From PALSA-1180 sp964624625 (GTDB lineage: Bacteria > Oederibacteriota > Muellerivitia > Muellerivitales > Muellerivitaceae): 64,000 nucleotides of DNA. Location of the stretch: NCBI GenBank assembly GCA_964624625.1, contig CAZUXW010000002.1, forward strand, positions 1-64,000, in the 5' to 3' direction. The first letter of the stretch is position 1. Every line of letters starts with the position of its first letter. The notes beneath the pieces are model-generated. The model made no database searches, was not told the origin of the DNA, and saw only the letters and a list, made by a program, of their open reading frames with translations. This document shows positions 59,351-64,000 of this stretch, piece by piece. The position numbers and the translations under genes were made by a program.

Positions 59351-59557
59351 TCAGAGACTCGCCTTGTACCCTTCTTCTTCCACGACGCGGACAACTTCCG
59401 ACATTTCGAGCGGCGAACCGGAAGTCACGACCGCCGTTTTTTCGGCCAAATTCACCACGGCGGTCCGAACATCCCGCACCCTTAAGAGGGCCGCCTTGAC
59501 CGTGCTGACGCAATGATCGCAGGTCATGCCTTCAATCTTTAAAACCGTATTCGTCAT
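59351..59557 (-). CDS. copZ: CopZ-like heavy-metal-associated copper chaperone
   Basis: Protein of 68 residues with a single HMA domain, EGMTCDHC motif. Delivers Cu+ to CopA. AAGAAAGATG-like weak ribosome site; first gene of the copZ-copA unit. Confidence 0.9.
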   Translation of the reverse strand: MTNTVLKIEGMTCDHCVSTVKAALLRVRDVRTAVVNLAEKTAVVTSGSPLEMSEVVRVVEEEGYKASL

Positions 59558-59834
59558 CTTTCTTACCTCAAATCAGGGGAGTCCGGGCCCTGGCCGGGAA
59601 CTTCAATGCCCTGTCTTTAAAATAGACATTGGTGGGATAAATTTAAAGGCGATTCCAACTTATTTGTGGAGCGTTCATTTTGACGATGATATCGAAGGAA
59701 AGCCAAAAACCAACCAGCTTTTAAGCCGAGGGAAGGCTTAATTGGGGTTGAATTGGTCCTCTGAGGAGACCCATAATAGGCCCCTCTTTAAAGCCAACCT
59801 AACTGGACTTACCATATTATTCATGGAGGAAAAC

Positions 59835-61835
59835 ATGGCAACGAACACCCCGCGCTTCAATTTGGTCCAAAAGATCATCAAGGCCCATTTAGTCTCAGGC
59901 AATCCGGTCGCAGGGGAGGAAGTCGGCATTAAAATCGACCAAACCCTCACCCAGGACGCTACCGGTACCATGGCTTACCTCCAATTTGAGGCCATCGGCG
60001 TTCCCCAGGTTCAAACCAAGCTTTCCGTTTCCTACGTCGACCATAATATGCTTCAAACCGGTTTTGAGAACGCCGACGACCACCGCTACCTGCAATCAGT
60101 GGCGGCCAAACACGGCATTTACTTCTCCCGTCCCGGCAACGGCATCTGCCACCAGGTTCATTTGGAGCGCTTCGCCATCCCCGGCCAAACCCTTTTAGGC
60201 TCGGATTCCCATACACCCACCTGCGGCGGGCTGGGCGAACTTTCCATCGGCGCCGGCGGCCTGGATGTGGCGGTCGCCATGGGCGGGGGGCCCTTCTATA
60301 TGACCATGCCGAAAGTGCTCCGGGTGGAACTCAAGGGCAAGCTCCAGCCCTGGGTCACGGCGAAGGACATCATCCTGGAAGTATTAAGGAAATTAACCGT
60401 CAAGGGCGGCGTGGGCAAGATCCTGGAATATACGGGTCAAGGCGTGAAAAGCCTGTCGGCCACCGCCAGGGCCACCATCACCAACATGGGGGCGGAGCTC
60501 GGCGCTACAACCTCCCTTTTCCCTTCCGACGAGAATACCCGTGACTACATGAAGGCCCAGGGACGGGGCAAGGATTGGATGCCCCTGGCCGCCGATCCCG
60601 GCGCCGCTTACGACGAGGAGCTGATCATTGACCTCAACAAGCTCCAGCCCCTCATCGCCCAGCCCCACAGCCCGGACAATGTCATTGAGGTGGCCAAGCT
60701 CAAGAACGTCGACGTCCAGCAGGTTTGCGTCGGCTCCTGCACCAACAGCTCCTACAGCGACCTGATGATGGTGGCCAAAATGCTGAAGGGAAAGCACATT
60801 CATCCCAATGTTTCCATGACCGTCACCCCGGGATCCAAGCAGGTCTTCGAGATGATCGCGCAAAACGGAGCCCTCGCCGACATCATCGCTTCCGGCGCCC
60901 GCATCATCGAGTCCGCCTGCGGACCCTGCATCGGCATGGGCCAGGCGCCCTCTTCAGGAGCCGTCTCCATCCGCAGCTTCAACCGCAACTTTGAGGGCCG
61001 CTCCGGAACCCGCGACGCCAAGGTTTACCTGGCTTCCCCGGAAACCTGCGTGGCCTGCGCCTTGACCGGCAAGATCACCGATCCGACGACCTTGGGCAAG
61101 GCGCCAAAAATCGAGATTCCGGACAAGTTCGTTTGGGACGACAACGGCATCATCGCCCCGGCCAAGGACCCGAAAAAAATCGAGGTCGTCCGCGGGCCCA
61201 ATATCAAGCCCCTTCCCATCAACGGCCCCTTGGCGGATTTATTGGAAGGCCCGGTGCTTTTAAAGGTCGCCGATAACATCACCACCGACCATATCATGCC
61301 GGCAGGGTCGAAAGTCCTTCCCCTGCGCTCCAACATCCCGGCGATCTCGGAGTTCGTATTCAATATCATCGACCCCACCTTTCCCAAACGCGCCAAGGAG
61401 GCGGGCAAGGGCTTCGTGGTGGGCGGCGATAATTACGGGCAAGGGTCCTCGCGCGAACACGCGGCCTTGGCCCCCATGTACCTGGGGCTTAAGGCTGTTT
61501 TGGTGAAAAGCTTCGCCCGCATCCACCGCGCGAACCTGATCAACTTCGGCATTTTGCCCCTGACCTTCGTTCAGTCCGCCGATTACGAGGCCATCAGCCA
61601 GGGCGACCAGTTGGAAATCCCCGATTTGAAACAGGTTTTAAAAGTGGACCATCCCTTCCCCGTGAAGAACCTCACGACGGGTAAATCCGTCCAGGTTGTT
61701 CATGGTTTGACGGACCGCCAGCAGGAAATCATCCTGGCGGGCGGACTGCTCAATTGGACCAAGCAAAAGTCCACCGAAACCCCGGGAAAACCGAAAACCA
61801 GCGCCAAAATCACCAAAGCAAAGGCGAAGAAATAA
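59835..61835 (+). CDS. Aconitate hydratase
   Basis: Protein of 666 residues. Aconitase motifs: HQVHLERFAIPGQTLLGSDSHTPTCGGLG, VGSCTNSSYSD, ACGPCIGMGQ (Fe-S cysteines) and DNYGQGSSREHAAL. Resembles the mitochondrial-type/anaerobic aconitase family. Ends in a Lys/Thr-rich tail (about 20 residues) not typical of the family. GGAGG precedes the ATG at 59835. Terminator follows. Confidence 0.94.
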   Translation: MATNTPRFNLVQKIIKAHLVSGNPVAGEEVGIKIDQTLTQDATGTMAYLQFEAIGVPQVQTKLSVSYVDHNMLQTGFENADDHRYLQSVAAKHGIYFSRPGNGICHQVHLERFAIPGQTLLGSDSHTPTCGGLGELSIGAGGLDVAVAMGGGPFYMTMPKVLRVELKGKLQPWVTAKDIILEVLRKLTVKGGVGKILEYTGQGVKSLSATARATITNMGAELGATTSLFPSDENTRDYMKAQGRGKDWMPLAADPGAAYDEELIIDLNKLQPLIAQPHSPDNVIEVAKLKNVDVQQVCVGSCTNSSYSDLMMVAKMLKGKHIHPNVSMTVTPGSKQVFEMIAQNGALADIIASGARIIESACGPCIGMGQAPSSGAVSIRSFNRNFEGRSGTRDAKVYLASPETCVACALTGKITDPTTLGKAPKIEIPDKFVWDDNGIIAPAKDPKKIEVVRGPNIKPLPINGPLADLLEGPVLLKVADNITTDHIMPAGSKVLPLRSNIPAISEFVFNIIDPTFPKRAKEAGKGFVVGGDNYGQGSSREHAALAPMYLGLKAVLVKSFARIHRANLINFGILPLTFVQSADYEAISQGDQLEIPDLKQVLKVDHPFPVKNLTTGKSVQVVHGLTDRQQEIILAGGLLNWTKQKSTETPGKPKTSAKITKAKAKK

Positions 61836-61870
61836 CCCAAGGGCAAGGACTACCTGCGCCCTATAACAAC

Positions 61871-61903
61871 AAAAGCCCCACTCAAAAAGAGCGGGGCTTT
61901 TTT
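61871..61903. terminator. Bidirectional intrinsic terminator
   Basis: AAAAGCCCCACTC and GAGCGGGGCTTTT form a stem with an AAAAA loop and A/T tracts on both sides. Ends the aconitase transcript. Confidence 0.85.
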
Positions 61904-62005
61904 ATTCGCCTAAGATCGGACATTCAATTGGACAAGTTGCCTTCTGGAACCCCGCTGGACCCTAAAAGCAGCCCTTCCATGGACTTGGGAAAAGAAAGAG
62001 CCAGG

Positions 62006-62176
62006 ATGAACATTGACATCTCAGGCCGCAAGCCAGGGGAAAAAATCCTTTACACCGGCCCCCACCTTTGTGTGACCTGCGCCGATGAGAACCGCGTGAT
62101 GAATATCTACTTAAAGGCAGGCGACCTGGCGCCCCAATGCAAGAATTGCGCATCCCGCGCCTTGTGGGAACCTTAA
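62006..62176 (+). CDS. Small zinc-ribbon-like protein (56 residues)
   Basis: MNIDISGRKPGEKILYTGPH, then C-VTC and CKNC pairs about 25 residues apart, a possible zinc ribbon. Start at 62006 (or 61979). Family not recognised. The frame runs upstream through the terminator, which is not coding. Confidence 0.6.
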   Translation: MNIDISGRKPGEKILYTGPHLCVTCADENRVMNIYLKAGDLAPQCKNCASRALWEP

Positions 62177-62333
62177 ATTCAGGAATCAGGGTTCCATCTT
62201 CCGGGATCAGCAAAAAAACAGACCAAATGACCGTCGACAGGGGGATAAATACCCCTTAAATGTTGCCAAAAGGGTTTATTTTTTAAGATAATAGCTCGTT
62301 TCCAAATCTTAGCCAGCCGCTAAAAGAGGTTGA

Positions 62334-63266
62334 ATGACGTACGATTTCGCGATTACTTTCCGGGGAGTCCGCGGTTCGATTCCGGTTCCCGGTCCCACTA
62401 CCCTTAAAATCGGCGGCAATTCTTCCTGCGTTCAGGTGAACGTTCTGGATCACACCATCTTTTTGGACGCAGGCACCGGTATCGTGGCCGCGGGCCAGCA
62501 GATGGTCCGTAATTTTTTCGCCAACCGCGACAAGATCAAGCGGCTCAATACGACCGTCCTCATCTCCCACACCCATCATGACCACATCATGGGGCTTCCC
62601 TTTTTCCCGCCCCTCTATATCGGCGATTCGGCCCTTTCCATTTTCGGTCCCTCCGCCTACGGCCCGGTCCATTCCAAGACCGACCTGAATTACATCCTGG
62701 AAATGATGATGGATCAAATGTTCTTTCCCATTGACCTGAAGGAAACCAATTCCATCAAGAAGATCGCTACCTTAAAGCCCTTTGACCAAATCCTGCTCGC
62801 GGAGGGAGGGGAGCCCGAATTGGTCAATCTGCAGACCGACTACAAGGCCACCTTTAAGGACAAGGTGATCGTGAGCCAATACCGGGCCTATAACCACCCG
62901 AAAAACGGGACCTTGGTTTACAAACTGCAGTACGGGGGAAAATCCATTGTTTACGCCACGGATATCGAGGGCTATGTGGACGGGGACAGGCGCTTGATCC
63001 AGTTCGCCAAGGGAGCGGACGTCCTTATCCATGACGCCCAATACACGCAGGAGCAATATACCGGCCCGGTCAGCACCCAGGGCTTCGGCCACTCCACCCC
63101 CGAAATGGCCTGTTTCGTGGCCAAGGAGGCGGGAGTCAAACAGCTGGTGCTTTACCACCACGACCCCAACCATGACGATATCGCCGTCCTCAAAAAAGAA
63201 GAACACGCCAAGACCCTCTTCGCCAACACGGTTTGCGCCTACGAGGGCCTCACCATCCCCGTCTGA
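62334..63266 (+). CDS. MBL-fold metallo-hydrolase
   Basis: Protein of 310 residues. RGVRGSIPVPGPTTLKIGGNSS and the metal-binding HTHHDHIMGLPF, then DIEGY and HHDPNHDD. RNase Z/phosphodiesterase-like group; several members sit next to cyclic-nucleotide or two-component domains. Substrate unknown. Confidence 0.92.
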   Translation: MTYDFAITFRGVRGSIPVPGPTTLKIGGNSSCVQVNVLDHTIFLDAGTGIVAAGQQMVRNFFANRDKIKRLNTTVLISHTHHDHIMGLPFFPPLYIGDSALSIFGPSAYGPVHSKTDLNYILEMMMDQMFFPIDLKETNSIKKIATLKPFDQILLAEGGEPELVNLQTDYKATFKDKVIVSQYRAYNHPKNGTLVYKLQYGGKSIVYATDIEGYVDGDRRLIQFAKGADVLIHDAQYTQEQYTGPVSTQGFGHSTPEMACFVAKEAGVKQLVLYHHDPNHDDIAVLKKEEHAKTLFANTVCAYEGLTIPV

Positions 63267-63298
63267 TTCAACACCTGTTCACCACAGGTGTTATTTTT

Positions 63299-63979
63299 TT
63301 AGTTGGTTTTGTACTTCTGGATTTTGGCGTGCAGGTCCTGCAGTTCTTCCTCGGTGGGCTCGACGGTCAAGCCTTCCAACTCCGAAACCTGGTTATAAAC
63401 ATCAAACAGGATGGACCAAAGCTCTTCCTGCGAGAACTTCGTCTTGGTCATAAAATACTGGAGGAACAGTTGAAAGCGGATGCTGCTTTCATATAGATTC
63501 ACGCATTGGATGCCCGACAAGTCCCCGCTCACCAGCGAGAAGGACTGCAGCACCGTCTCCACCTCGTCGATCACTTTTTTCAACAGGACCCGGAGCTCGA
63601 TATTCTGGATGGCGTCGTAATAAATGGTGTCGAACTGGTCGTGGGTGAGCCCCGCCCTGGTGGTGTTGTCGAATTTCTGGAAAATTTCCTTGTAGTTTTT
63701 CCCGCCCTGTTGGAGCCTTTGGACCAGCCCCACCAGGTAGGCCACTTGGGGGAGAAAATTCTTCCGGTCAATTTCCTTGATCGTGGCCAATTCATGGATG
63801 TATTGGATGTAATCGTAGGTGCTTTTGGCGCAAAAAAGGAAGGCCGCCCCCAGGGCCGGGACCATTTCCTCGGGGGCCTTGGCCGCCCGCAATTGCCTCA
63901 GAGCCTTGGCCTCAAAATCTTCCGCGGGTTTCCAGGTCTTGGCGCTCTCTAAAAATTGTTCCGCCGTGATTTCTTCCAT
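63299..63979 (-). CDS. Hypothetical helical protein (226 residues)
   Basis: All-alpha protein beginning MEEITAEQFLESAKTWKPAE. No family recognised and no motif stands out. Convergent with the MBL gene. Near the window end; the start is complete. Confidence 0.68.
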   Translation of the reverse strand: MEEITAEQFLESAKTWKPAEDFEAKALRQLRAAKAPEEMVPALGAAFLFCAKSTYDYIQYIHELATIKEIDRKNFLPQVAYLVGLVQRLQQGGKNYKEIFQKFDNTTRAGLTHDQFDTIYYDAIQNIELRVLLKKVIDEVETVLQSFSLVSGDLSGIQCVNLYESSIRFQLFLQYFMTKTKFSQEELWSILFDVYNQVSELEGLTVEPTEEELQDLHAKIQKYKTN

Positions 63980-64000
63980 ATAAACCTCAACTTCATTTTA

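Overview
The window reads as one contig of an uncultured, mid-GC, Gram-negative bacterium. Evidence for a two-membrane cell is an outer-membrane beta-barrel protein, a lipoprotein, several signal peptides and a periplasmic-type YceI protein. I cannot place it in a phylum from sequence alone. It is a scaffold with three 100-N gaps. No rRNA, tRNA, prophage, transposase or CRISPR array was seen.

Positions 1-39,500 form a stress/anaerobiosis island. Genes: Hsp20, cytochrome c, two zinc alcohol dehydrogenases, two SDR dehydrogenases, a B12-binding radical SAM protein coupled to a serine hydrolase, two hemerythrin-like proteins, two RIC/ScdA-type di-iron proteins, OsmC, a nitroreductase, a phosphoribosyltransferase, a CHAD protein, a kinase fusion, PEP synthase, DUF2249, HdeD, two DUF2934 proteins, a flavin-reductase-like protein, PolX, DoxX, DedA and many small membrane or basic proteins. 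A CRP/FNR-family regulator lies in the middle (13,452-14,147). Thirteen intergenic copies of a TGA-N6-TCA type palindrome (one imperfect, best form RTGAC-N4-GTCAT) lie upstream of these genes. Each has a -10-like hexamer starting 28.5 or 29.5 bp from the palindrome centre, the geometry of a class II activator site at -41.5. Two of them serve divergent promoters, giving 15 predicted promoters. A fourteenth palindrome (39,383) lacks a matching hexamer. I infer one regulon, similar in content to low-oxygen/dormancy regulons (ANR/DNR or DosR type) but organised here as a compact island.

One of these promoters (operator 12,672-12,683, minus strand) does not face a gene. It precedes a predicted structured RNA of about 120 nt that starts exactly at the first base of a 14-bp helix and ends in a strong intrinsic terminator. 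This is a candidate FnrS-like regulatory RNA, or a leader with an attenuator, and is the most interesting item in the window.

Positions 31,500-39,400 hold mixed genes: a LiaF-like protein, AI-2E transporter, aldo/keto reductase, VOC protein, membrane proteins, a Trp/Tyr-rich secreted protein and a NodIJ-type ABC exporter. From about 39,400 the content turns to housekeeping and accessory genes: sulfotransferase, HrpB helicase, tandem STAS-like proteins, HtrA-type protease, HxlR regulator/YceI, pirin, RNA methyltransferase, LivH/LivM/LivK, metallophosphoesterase, PdxB, copper ATPase and chaperone, aconitase and an MBL-fold hydrolase. In this half (42.8-55.9 kb) intergenic inverted repeats with low-complexity arms (CCACAGAGGCACAG-like and CCACGAAGACAC-like) recur; none were seen in the first 42 kb. 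One scaffold gap lies inside such a repeat.
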